Notes under the pieces: generated by a model
The model's input: the letters and a program-made list of their open reading frames with translations, nothing else
Database searches by the model: none
Told to the model about the DNA's origin: nothing
Source of the DNA: Auricularia sp. M13
Lineage: Eukaryota > Basidiomycota > Agaricomycetes > Auriculariales > Auriculariaceae
NCBI GenBank assembly: GCA_037042915.1
Contig: CM073203.1
Span: 2,542,001 to 2,606,000 of the forward strand
Direction of reading: 5' to 3'
DNA length: 64,000 bases
Part shown: one piece after another, positions 1 through 10,087 of the stretch
How the letters are laid out: each line of letters begins with the position of its first letter
How positions within the stretch are numbered: the first letter of the stretch is position 1
Program-made: the position numbers and the translations under genes

Positions 1-2231
1 GCCATCGCGTCGAGAAGTTCGCGCTGGAAGGCCGGTGTGCGTACGGCGGCTGCGTCGGCATCCGCGAAGTGCTCGGCGAGCAGACGCTCGAGCGTTGAAG
101 GCATGGAGTCCTCGAACTCGGCGTGCAGTGCGCGCAGGTCGACCGCCTGACAGAGCACGTAGATGTACGTCGCGAAGAGCATCGACAGCACGTCCAGCGC
201 CGTCATCGTCGCGCGCGCAGATATCAGCGCCAGCGAGCTGCAAAGATATTCAATGTCAATTGTACCAAAAGTGGTCGCAAAACTGACTTGACGGCCTGGT
301 TATGCATCTCGGCGCTCTGGACGTGGGTCCCGACGGGATTCGCGAGGAAGCCGAGCTCGCTCACGTACGCCGCGGTGGCGATGTCGAGGCCCTTCGCGTG
401 GTAGTTCGTCGACGGGTCCGTCGCCGCGACGCTCGGCGGGAGCCCGCGGTTGAACGCGGGGTTGAGCAGCTCGGTCGACTGCGCGAACACGATCTTGCCG
501 ATGTGGAACAGCGCCAGCCGCGTCTTCTCCATCGCGTTCGTCACCGCCATCGCCTGGAAGTTGCCGCCGTGGTGGATGTGTCCGGTGCGACCGTCGATGA
601 GCGGGTTATCCGTGGCTGACGTTGTCGTCTGTCAGCAGCTGTGGAGGAGTGCATGCACGAATTGGCAAGACCTACTGGAGTTACATTCCAGCGTTACGGC
701 TGCGTGCGCGGCGAGGATGTCTTCCATTTGTGGGCCGAGATACTGCGCGGCGGTGCGCAAGGGGTAGCGGTCCTGGCGCAGCTGACCCGCATCCGCCGCG
801 ATGCTGACCTCCTCCTCCGTCCCGGTCGTCGCGAGCTTGCTTCCCTCCAACAACGAATGAATGACACGCGCGCATTCAACCTGCAATGATCACCAGGTGT
901 CAGAACTACTTTGTTTTACGTAAGGATCACGCGGGAAAATGAACGCAAGAACGTGAGAATGAGCGGACGGGTCATGCAGATGCAAAGTCAGATGCGTCAT
1001 CGTGACGCCGCGGACGTAACAAGGACATTTGTCTGAGTGCTGCGAGGGTGGCGAACTCACCTGACCAGGATGTGGACGACACTCGTCGTGGATGAACGGC
1101 ACATGGCTGGCCTGCGTTCCGAGGAGCGCCTCGGTGCCAAACGCCGTGCAAACCTGCGCGAGCATGGCCATGTGGACCGCGTCGTGGACAGCGAGCGCGC
1201 CAAGCGCCGCAGAGTACGCCGTGCCGTTCATCAGCCCGAGCTGCTCCTTCGGCTGCAGCTCGACCTCGGGCAGGTCCGTCTCGCTCGCGCGGACGATGTC
1301 GCCGTCGGGCGTGTACACCCGGATGTGCGGGTGCTTCGTGACGGCACCCGCGACGTACGCCAGCGGCGTCAGATCTGAATACATGGCGTGAGCTGTCGTG
1401 CGTTCACCGATGATGTACTCAGGAAGCAGAGCTTACCTCCGCATGCAGAGATGCTACCACGCAGCGGGACGATGGGCGTCAGGTTGCGGTTGAGGAGCTC
1501 GCGCATCTGCTCGATGACGACCCAGCGCACGGCCGAGTGGCCGCGGATGACGGAATTCGTGCGCACGGCGATGGCGCCGCGGACCCACGCGGGAGGCATG
1601 CTCGTCGTTGCGAGCGGGTCGCCGTGCGGCAGCGGCAGTTTTCCATGCACCTTGCTATCGGGGATGGAGAGAACGCCGCTGTGGTGGTGCTGCAGCAGAG
1701 CCGCTCCCAGGGTGTGGTATTGGTCGGTGCGCGTATCAGCTGGGTGCAAAAGGCGTGTTTAGGGGAGCTGGCGAAGAATGTGTCAGGGTGATAGCGACCT
1801 ACCACTCCCACCAAAGCCAGTGCTAACGCCGTAAATGCTTGTCGCAGACTCCAATTTATCGTCGATGACCTTGCGGCTCGCCGCAACGCGCGCCTTGACG
1901 TCCGGCGAGTCGTCCAGACGCACGCGCGCGCCGTAACGCGCGGTGGCAACGACCGCGGGAATAGAGAGCGTCCTCCCATCTAATACAGGCTCCTTGCCAG
2001 ACCTGCATGCATGACGAACCTAGTCAAAACGGGGCGTGTGCTGGCCGGCACGCTGTGCGCTTACTGGTATGACTGCAGCTCCTTTTCATTCTCGAGGAAG
2101 ACCTTGAGCAGACCAGGATACGCAGCGGCAGACGCCGAAACAGACGCGCTTGCGCCGTTGGTGTGGCCGTTGAGCGCGGGGGCGGGTATGCTCCCTCCCG
2201 AACCGGAGGCGTCGAGGTCGTATACGAGCAT
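1..2231 (-). CDS. PAL: Phenylalanine ammonia-lyase (MIO-type aromatic amino acid lyase), 3' end cut by the window
   Basis: This is the fungal lyase that removes ammonia from phenylalanine to give cinnamate. Seven exons read well: 2231-2065, 2002-1803, 1739-1437, 1374-1061, 880-676, 615-288 and 237-1. Conserved blocks in order are [97 protein letters not shown] and [20 protein letters not shown], all in family order. About 584 residues lie in the window, so roughly 120-150 of the usual 700-740 lie beyond the edge. The start is the ATG at 2231-2229; it gives an N-terminus rich in Gly, Ala and Ser. One oddity: the cofactor triad, normally Ala-Ser-Gly, reads Ala-Cys-Gly (TGC at 1443-1441), next to an intron inside the Gly-Asp codons. 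Family assignment is secure. Histidine lyase is unlikely given the fungal PAL C-terminal blocks. Confidence 0.93.
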
Positions 2232-3084
2232 TAGCGTGCTGAGTGTGCGAGACGGTCTTGGGATGGGATAATGCGTCGTCGTGCAGAATAAGGCCTGATC
2301 TTAAGAAAGGGCCATAGACGGTCGGGCGGATCTCATCCGAGGACGGAGGCTGCCTTGGGGGACTCGTGAGACGCCAGACGAAGCAATCTCATCGCAATTG
2401 CGTAACGGTGCGCCCAGCACTCGGAACCAGCGGTCCCTGGAAGCCGTCATTGTCGACGTTGCCAGGTTCTGAGTGCGTGCGGCAGCGGGGAGAACATGCG
2501 ATGGTACGACCGGCTCGCTCTCGGATTTTTCAGATTGCCCTGAGCCTAGTTGCAGTGGCCTTATCGACATCTGCCCAGACCAATATTGTTGTCGGGCGTC
2601 CCAGATAACAGTCCGAAGAACATCTAAACGCCCTGGAGCAGCGAGCAACAGCGAATATCGTCCCACTCGGAATTCAGAGCATGACAACCGTGACTGCGCC
2701 TAGACCCAGAGTGCCATAGCTCGTCAGAGCGACGTTCTTGAATTCCCAGAGCACAACAAGGGTGGCTAGGATAAGCACTGGGTCCGGATTGCACTGTATG
2801 TAGGTTCACCCACGTGGCAGCCTGAGATGATGGGAAGAGGAGACGATTCTCCGCAGCCGGAGTTCCGGCGCCGTGAGCAACGAGCAGCATCCAGATTAGA
2901 TAATTCCATTGTACATAGCATAAGTAGATGGCAAACGAAGGAATGGGTAACATCCTGGTACAGATTATATGCGAAAGAGCGTCATGCAGGCAGGCTCCAT
3001 GTCCGCGAGAAGTACAATCGTAATAAAAGAGCCTGCCGCGTCTATGGATAGATCGTGAGAAGAACATAACGTGCGGAACACCGT
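2232..3084. other. Intergenic: PAL upstream region and glycosyltransferase 3' flank
   Basis: No convincing coding frame. It should contain the PAL promoter (PAL is transcribed leftwards from 2231) and the terminator of the minus-strand glycosyltransferase gene that stops at 3085. The open frames here have no recognisable motifs and no splice logic. Confidence 0.5.
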
Positions 3085-6000
3085 TCAGTAAGAGAATATC
3101 ATGAGCCAAGGATTAAGCACGATCTGAAGCTCAGTCAGCACGAGCGCGCCGAGCGTGAAAGATGTGAACGCACCGGGAAGAGCAAATGACAGCCGACTTG
3201 AATACTGCAAAGCGGCAGCGGTTAGACGACGAAAAGAAGACGGGGAAGGCATGGACGTACGCAAGCGGGACGATGGTGGCCCAGCTGTACTTGTCGATGA
3301 CATATCCGCGCGGGACGAGGTTAGTCGACAGGATGATCATGCCTGCGACGATGGCGCCGCAGATGATGAACGTCCCGTAGAAACGCTTCCATATCCGCGG
3401 CACCTCCTTGAAGAAATTGGACGACTCGACCTCCTTGATGGTCGCGCCCCACGTAATGTTGTACGAGAATAGGTGCGCGAGCAACGCGCCGGACAGACTG
3501 CGCAGGGTATGTCAGCCACCGCAGCAAGAGCGCAAGAGAGCACACGTACCTGAGCGACAGGCCACCGAAGAAGAACAGAAAATACGGCAGCCATCGATAA
3601 TTCCCGACGAGAGCTTCAACCTGTAAGAGATCCGGTCAGCGGTGAGCGATAGCGTCCAGGTCGAAATAAACCCACGATGCCCTTGCGGTTGAGCCGATAC
3701 TCCAGCACGGAGTGCCCGAAGTTGCCCAAGCCGACGAAGACGACGGTACACGCCAAGAAGAGCTCGAAACCACGGTTGTAGAAGTGGTCGACGGGGATGG
3801 CAAAGCCCAGCAGAATGTAGTTGAGCAGCGTGAGCGGCAGCGACGCCGCGATGCCATAATACGAGAACATGTCTGATGCTGAGTGAGCGCAACCCCTTCA
3901 CATGCGACAAGTTGAATAAACATACAGGCCATCATAGACATCTTGTAGTGTATTGGGACAGGCGACCAGACGAAGATGCGCATCTGCTTGGTGATAGGGC
4001 CCCGCCAGTACCACTCCTTGAACGGGTAAAACAAGAGTTCGGAGCAGCCTGTGGACGGCGTGAATATCAAACATAAGTAGGCAACGACGACGCCCGCACC
4101 ATAAGCGTATTTCTGCCAACGATTGAGCTCGTCATCACAAGTCAGGGACACGCCCTCCTGGAAACCGTGGTTGGAGTAGGTAGCCCAGCGGATCGTGTAG
4201 CCCTTGAGCTGCAAGCGAAGTGCCTACCAGCTTATCAGCGACTTGTCCCGTCAGCCAGAATGAAGCCGCGCACCATATCGAAGTCCTCAGACACGTTCGA
4301 CTCGGACCAGATCTTCTTCTTGTTATCTGCGTCATCGATGAACGCAGCGTCCTGCACCGCCGACCAGCGCAGGAAAGCATTGTGCCCGACGAACGGCGCA
4401 ACTTCGCCGTTAGAGCATGCTACGGAAATAGCGTGGTTGATGCGGCGCGTGAAGTATGCGATGCCGTTCTCGAAGTAGTGGTGCGCGACTTGCATGACGT
4501 CCGACTCGTGCTGGATGATGGCGAGCTCGGGAGATTGAGCGAACTCGCGGACGGCGTCTCGCAAGCAGTCCTATAGATGCGAGCGTTAGCCAGCAGATCC
4601 AAGCAGAACATCAAGTATCTTACCTCGGGCACGACGGTATCTGAGTCGACGATGAGGATGATTTCGCCGATACGCAAAGCCTGACCGCCGCGCGCCCATG
4701 CCTGGCCGTTGGTTTCCGAGACCGCGAGCTCCAGAGCGCGTTCGGCGAGCTCAGCCTCCTCGTCCATGAAGGGATCGTCAGAAACACCGATGCCGAGCTC
4801 GGCCTTGCGCGCGGGGTCGTTTTGGAGTTCGGACAGGATCTCCTCCATGCGCAGCGCAAGCGCAAGTCCGAAGTTCATGTTACTCGCTTTCTACGGCAGC
4901 GATGAGCACGTGAGCGCCATTGCATGCGAGCAAACGAACCTTGAAACGTCCAGCACGATAGTAGCCATCCTTACCGTGCCCAGGACGCGCGACCCAACCG
5001 ATGTTACGATTCTCGTAGAAGCGCATGCGCTCCTCGCGCAGTTCGGGAGAAATGAGCTGCATGCCGTCGTCGTTGATGAAGATGGACGACGTCCCGCCTT
5101 GACGAGCATAGGTGATCATGGCCTTCTGCAGAGAGTTAATTGACGGTGTGCTGCGAGTGGCTGTGAGCAACGGACGGCTGCTACGTGACAGATAAAGCGC
5201 ACATCGTGGCTTCCAGCGACTCCTTGTACACAGGCATCTGGATCGTGACGTGCGGTAAGCGATCGAGCTTGACATCCTTGGGTGCCACTGCGCTGTAGTA
5301 CTTCGAGTTCTCGTTGAACTGTGCTACTGGGCCGAACATGAAGAAGACGTTGGTTATTAAAGTGATGCAGAAGAACTGCACTGGGATTAGCAATGGTCAG
5401 CAACAGGGGCATGCGAACTGACCAGAGCGACACAGAACAGCAGAGGCGCGCAAAGAATGAGAGCCAGTCGCGGGTAATAGCCATCTAACGCTATCTCCTC
5501 GAGCAGCTTGCCGATACCAATCATAACGAAGACTACGGCCGCCTGTCAGCAGGGCGAAAACAAGGATAGCATTGGAACGTACGCAGAGACATTCCAGTTG
5601 CTATACCGTTGAATATGGGAGCCAAAAAGCGCAGCGGGCGCCTGTGAACTTGCGATTCCGGGTCATGAAGATTTGAAGAACTCGAAGCCATCTTCTCGTC
5701 GTTCAGTTCTTCGACGCCCGTACTGGACATTCCGTCCCGAATCGAGAGCGACGCCTTTCCGGAGTCCAGAGTGTTCATCTCGATAGCACCGTCCTTGTCT
5801 TCGCCGACGGAGGACGGTGTGGAAGTGCCTTCATGTTCGTCCTCCTCTGCGATGACAAACTGTTGCCGGGCAAAATCGCGCGCTATAACCGGCTCGTCTT
5901 CCACGACAGGCAGAAGAGCAGCGCGCCGTTGCGGAAGAGTCAGGTTGATGGGCGCCGGCGGCAGCTCGTCTATTCTACGCGAGCCGAAGACACCGTTCTG

Positions 6001-6863
6001 GTCTTGTCGCGTGAACGCCTGAATCTGTGATAGACGCCGGTTTGCGGCTGATGCGTCTGGCAATGGCACGAATTCGGCGTTGGGCGCGGGGGGAACGAAG
6101 TCGGCCGGGAAGGATGACTTGAAGTCGTATGTCGGCGCCTGCTCAAAGAACGGCTCGTTCGCCTTCGAAATCGGGGGTGTGGCCTCTCCGGGCTTTACCC
6201 CGGGCATGCCAATGGCCAGAGGAGCAGATGCAGCGGCCTTAGCGATTGCAGTACCGCGAGATCGCCAGACCAGGGACAGCAGGCGCGCCTCGAACTGGCG
6301 AACCTGTATCGTGATTTCTTCCACTTCGTCGGCCCATACGACGAGCATCCGCTCATCATACTGCTGATAGTTAGACCCGCGCACCAGGTAAGCACTGTGG
6401 AACGCACGATAAAGGCGGCACCCTGGCCCTTTTCAGCGAAGGCGAGGCTGGCTATCGTGGGGAGAATCTGTATCCGGTTTTCCGCGTCGATGAACAGGAC
6501 CTGTTGACCAGGTTTTCTGCGCGCGTCAGACATGGCACCGGACAGGCGACTGGGTATAGCATACACTTTGGCGAGTGCTGCGGAAATGGATGTGCTCCGA
6601 AGCTTGACAGCGATTTCGGGATTCAGCTGACGGATGGCAGCCTCGAAAGGTTCGAGATATTCATTATCCGGGAAGACACGAAACAGGCCTTGAGACACGC
6701 GCAAGCAGACGCCGGTCTTGACGTCGTCCTCATCGCTATGTAATAATGCGTCTCCTTGAGTCTACGATGAAAGCTGAGCGACAAGACACAGCACGGTCAA
6801 TAGTCTCACCTCGTTGAAGATGTGCTCGAGAACAGCGTCATAGGCATCTGGCTCGCGGTTCAT
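3085..6863 (-). CDS. Fungal family-2 glycosyltransferase, multi-pass membrane protein
   Basis: A large processive-type GT2 protein, probably making a cell-surface polysaccharide; the product is unknown. The ATG at 6863-6861 begins a cytosolic N-terminal region of about 450 residues, with a conserved block (ERMLVVWADEVEEI, near 6330) and a Ser/Glu-rich linker. Hydrophobic segments follow near 5330-5480. The catalytic domain shows MPVYKES (near 5230), FINDDGMQ (near 5075), an Asp pair IVDSDT (near 4645), SEDFDMV (near 4280) and DELNRWQKYAYG (near 4110), the last three in the positions of the DxD, acceptor-base and Q/RxxRW motifs. Several C-terminal membrane segments end in NPWLMIFSY at 3085. 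At least eight introns are needed, for example RAGRFK/KASNMNFG across 4880-4940. One junction near 6380-6420 is out of frame by one base, as noted in the findings. Family clear, substrate unknown. Confidence 0.82.
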
Positions 6864-7216
6864 GTCGAGAAGGGAAGAGAATAGGGGAGGTGGAAGGCGG
6901 GAGGTTTGCGCAGACGAATACGCTGGGGAGGGGATGGGTTCGACGACGAACGGCGAAGCAAGGGTCTTTGTCGATCCAGCGATTCCGAACCAGCCTGGAC
7001 ACGTTGTGTCGAGCTAAAGTGACGGCCGACGCGGATGTAGCGTCCCGCACCGAGCAGCCCGCCCGATCGTAATCGACAATTAGGATTGCGCCCGGCCTAC
7101 GCGGTTGAGCCTGCCTTGATCCAGAGACGACGACATTCGCCCCCTCAGGGATATAGCGTTGCTCACGTCCTCGGCCACGCGCGCAGACGCAGACATTCCC
7201 CGCGAACCACACAGGC
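6864..7216. promoter_or_regulatory. Shared divergent promoter region of the glycosyltransferase and GH16 genes
   Basis: About 350 bp separate the start of the minus-strand glycosyltransferase (6863) from the plus-strand GH16 gene (7217). Both genes are probably involved in the cell wall, so a bidirectional promoter is plausible. No TATA box or other specific site could be defined with confidence. Confidence 0.45.
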
Positions 7217-9669
7217 ATGGATAGGAGCCCAGATGAGCCACCAACGTTCTCGATGCCGTGGGGAACCGCAGCGGGAATGTCTCAGCAGCCCGCTGCAGAC
7301 AGTCCGAGCCCGAAAAGCACACAGCGGCCGCCAGGCTCGCCCGAGACACCGACACGGCATCCCAAGAGCGAGACGCCCGACCTGACAGATCACGAAGACG
7401 AAGAGCGCGACCAACCGATGGCCATGACCAGCGCGCGTGCGCCAGCGCAAGATATCCGTGCGCGGCGAGCGTCTTTCGCGCCGCCGTCGTTCTCCAGTCC
7501 GTTTGGCGGCGCCCTACGCATTGACGACGATGCCGACGACGCCCGACACGCGCCGCGCGCGCTGGGAGGACCGCGGGCATCGCCGCCTGAGCTCAACATC
7601 CGTCGCGCGTCCGTCGCGCCTGCGTTCTCGAGTCCATTCGGTGCCCCGCGCGGCTCGGGAGACACGCAGGGCAGCGGCGGGGGCGGACGCACGGTCCGCA
7701 TTGAGCTCCCGCCGTCCAAGCCGGCTGCCAACTTGGCCTCGCCAATGAACAGTCCATTTTCCGAGACAACACCGTTCTCGTTCTCGCCTGCGCCCAGCGC
7801 CCCGCCCACGAGGACGACATCCAGTGGCACCACGCGCGTCTCAAACAACGCGTCGTTCCAGGGCAGGCTGTCCGAGCCGCAGTCGATTGAGCCGGGACGG
7901 CGCAAGAGCATCGCGCCTGGCGCCATGGGTAGCCTGTTCGGCGGCTTCACGGGCTTCGGGATGGCCACTACGAACGGCAACGGCGTCGTGAACCAGCGCA
8001 AGTCTGCAGCATCCGTGTCGCCGTTCGAAAAAGCTGCGCGTGAGCCGTCGCCTGGCCTTGATGGCGTCCCCAAGCTGCGCGCCAACGTGCGCAAGAACTT
8101 CGCATCGAGCCGCCTCGCGGGTGATATCCACAAGCCATGGCTTGAGCACCGTGACGGGCGCGAGACCGCCGCACGCTGGTTCTACATCGTCTTCTCGCTG
8201 ATGGGTCTCGTGGGCGGCGGGCTGCTTGCGTACTTCAACTTCAAGAAGATTCCGCGCCTGGGCAATGTGTAAGTATCGGGCTGGAAGTCGCGGGTCGTCG
8301 GCTTCACTCACTGGCCGCACAGTTGCCTCGTGCTAGACGAGCAGTTCAACTCGCTCGATACGAACGTTTGGTTTCAAGAGGTCGAGGTCGGCGGCTTCGG
8401 TAACGGCGAATTCGAGTGGACCACGACGAGTTCCAACAACTCCTTCGTCGAGGACGGAATATTGTACATCGTTCCAACGCTCACCGAAGATGTCCTGGGT
8501 CGCGATGCTGTGTATGATGGGTAAGACAGGCGCGGGCAGAGGCTTCTGGGTGCTCACCGTCGATGGCAGACAAAACATCACGGTGGCTGGCTGCACGGCG
8601 GCCAAGGCGCCGAACACGACGAACTGCATCGCAACGTCGAACTCGACCCTTGGCCAGGTCCTCAACCCGGTGATGAGCGCGCGCTTGACGACCAAGATCA
8701 GCCACAGCATAAAATACGGCCGCGTCGAGGTGCGCGCGCGGATGCCGACGGGGTAGGTGGTTAAGATTCGTTCGGTCCTAGCGCGCTGACTAGGCCGTCC
8801 ACAGCGATTGGCTTTGGCCCGCCATATGGATGTTGCCAACGAACAATACGTACGGCCCTTGGCCCGCATCCGGAGAGATAGACGTGAGCGTCGCTCCCAT
8901 GTCGAGTTCAGAGCTCCTGAGTTTGTGTCCCTGCGCAGATCGCCGAAAGCCGAGGAAATGGTTGGAAGTACGGAGCAATGGGCGCCGACTGGATCACGTC
9001 CACCATCCACTGGGGACCCATAACGGGCTTCGATTCGGCCTGGAGGACGACGGGTAAATGGCAAGATCGACACGGCACGTATTCCGACAAGTGGCATACC
9101 TACGTTGTCGAATGGGACGAAAGGTTCATGTACGCGCTTCACTTCGGATGCCGCCCTGGGAGCTGGCAGGTGGCGCTGATGTCGGCTTATGCGCAGGTGG
9201 ATATATCTCGACAAGCGGACGGTGCGCATCTTCAACTATCGCTTCACCAAGCCGTTCTGGGCGCGCGGAGAGTTTCCGCCCGCGTTCTACAATGGAACGC
9301 ACTACGATGCGCTGCCGAACCCGTGGCAAGGAAAGGGCAATGTCGCGCCATTCGACCAGGACTTTTATTTGATCCTCAACGTCGCTGTCGGCGGGTATGA
9401 CGCTTGGCTGCAGCTGCAGGTCGCAGAATCTGACGGAAAGCAACAGGACAAACGGCTGGTTCCCAGACAACGTTGGCGACAAGCCTTGGTTCGATAATTC
9501 GCCCAGTATGTTGTGTCAGATATCCGCGAGAAGGTGACTGAGCGATCGAGATTTAGCTGCGATGAAAGACTTCATCGACGCGAAGGACAAGTGGTATCCG
9601 ACATGGCCGACAGATGTGAAGAAGAGGGGTATGGCGGTCGACTGGGTACGAATGTACCAGAAGTGTTAG
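7217..9669 (+). CDS. KRE6/SKN1-like beta-glucan synthesis-associated protein, GH16 fold
   Basis: A type II membrane glycosidase-like protein of the KRE6/SKN1 family, needed for beta-1,6-glucan assembly in fungal walls. The first exon (to about 8272) encodes a Ser/Pro-rich cytosolic region of about 310 residues and one membrane anchor (RWFYIVFSLMGLVGGGLLAY). The luminal GH16 domain follows over seven further exons: VLDEQFNSLDTNVW, KISHSIKYGRVEVRARMPTG, DWLWPAIWMLP, then GEID joined by an intron (about 8887-8938) to IAESRGNGWKYG. This gives GEIDIAESRGN, which holds the two catalytic Glu and the Asp of clan GH16. Later blocks are GADWITSTIHWGP, DKWHTYVVEWDE, ILNVAVGGTNGWFPD and AVDWVRMYQKC, with TAG at 9667-9669. 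All splice phases fit. The gene looks intact and is the parent of the two damaged copies further right. Confidence 0.92.
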
Positions 9670-9930
9670 TTGACAGCGTTGGCGATCGGGTTTGGCTGAA
9701 TGTAGAGTTCCACGATGTCTGAAGTTTGCGGCTTGTGGTGGCTTCCTCGTCTCTAAAGTGGCATGTTAAGATGAACCTGATACGTTTGGCCGAGGCTATT
9801 CGGAAAAGTCGAAAGAGAATAACCAGTGCATTTGCCAAGCTGGTGCGAGCCTGGAGCCCATATAATTGCCGTCAAATATTGAGTCACGGCGCGCAGTGCT
9901 AGTATTCATACGGCACCTGGCTAGCAACAT
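7555..9930 (+). repeat. Source segment of a segmental duplication (inverted copy at about 46915-48921)
   Basis: The GH16 gene from within exon 1 to about 260 bp past its stop reappears in reverse orientation at about 46915-48921. The match is close, including introns and the noncoding 3' flank. Both copies are followed, beyond their GH16 3' side, by a family-A NTPase gene. The copied block is therefore GH16 plus the neighbouring CRN-like gene. Confidence 0.85.
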
Positions 9931-10087
9931 AGCCCGCAGAGGAAGGCCGCATTTGACGTCGAAGAGCGGGAGTGGGTGACGCGTTTCAAGCTCCGCCTAA
10001 ACATGGTTGAGCTTCGCGGTCGTATCACCTATCCGCTACCGCCGCTAGGCCGTCAATATAGCACATCCCATTGCTAAAGAGGTTTCC

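Noticed and set aside
7390-8133. A 247-codon minus-strand frame opposite GH16 exon 1 (also seen in its copy)
   Set aside because: Mirror frame of a Ser/Pro-rich GC-rich exon. It is preserved in the copy only because the DNA is preserved.
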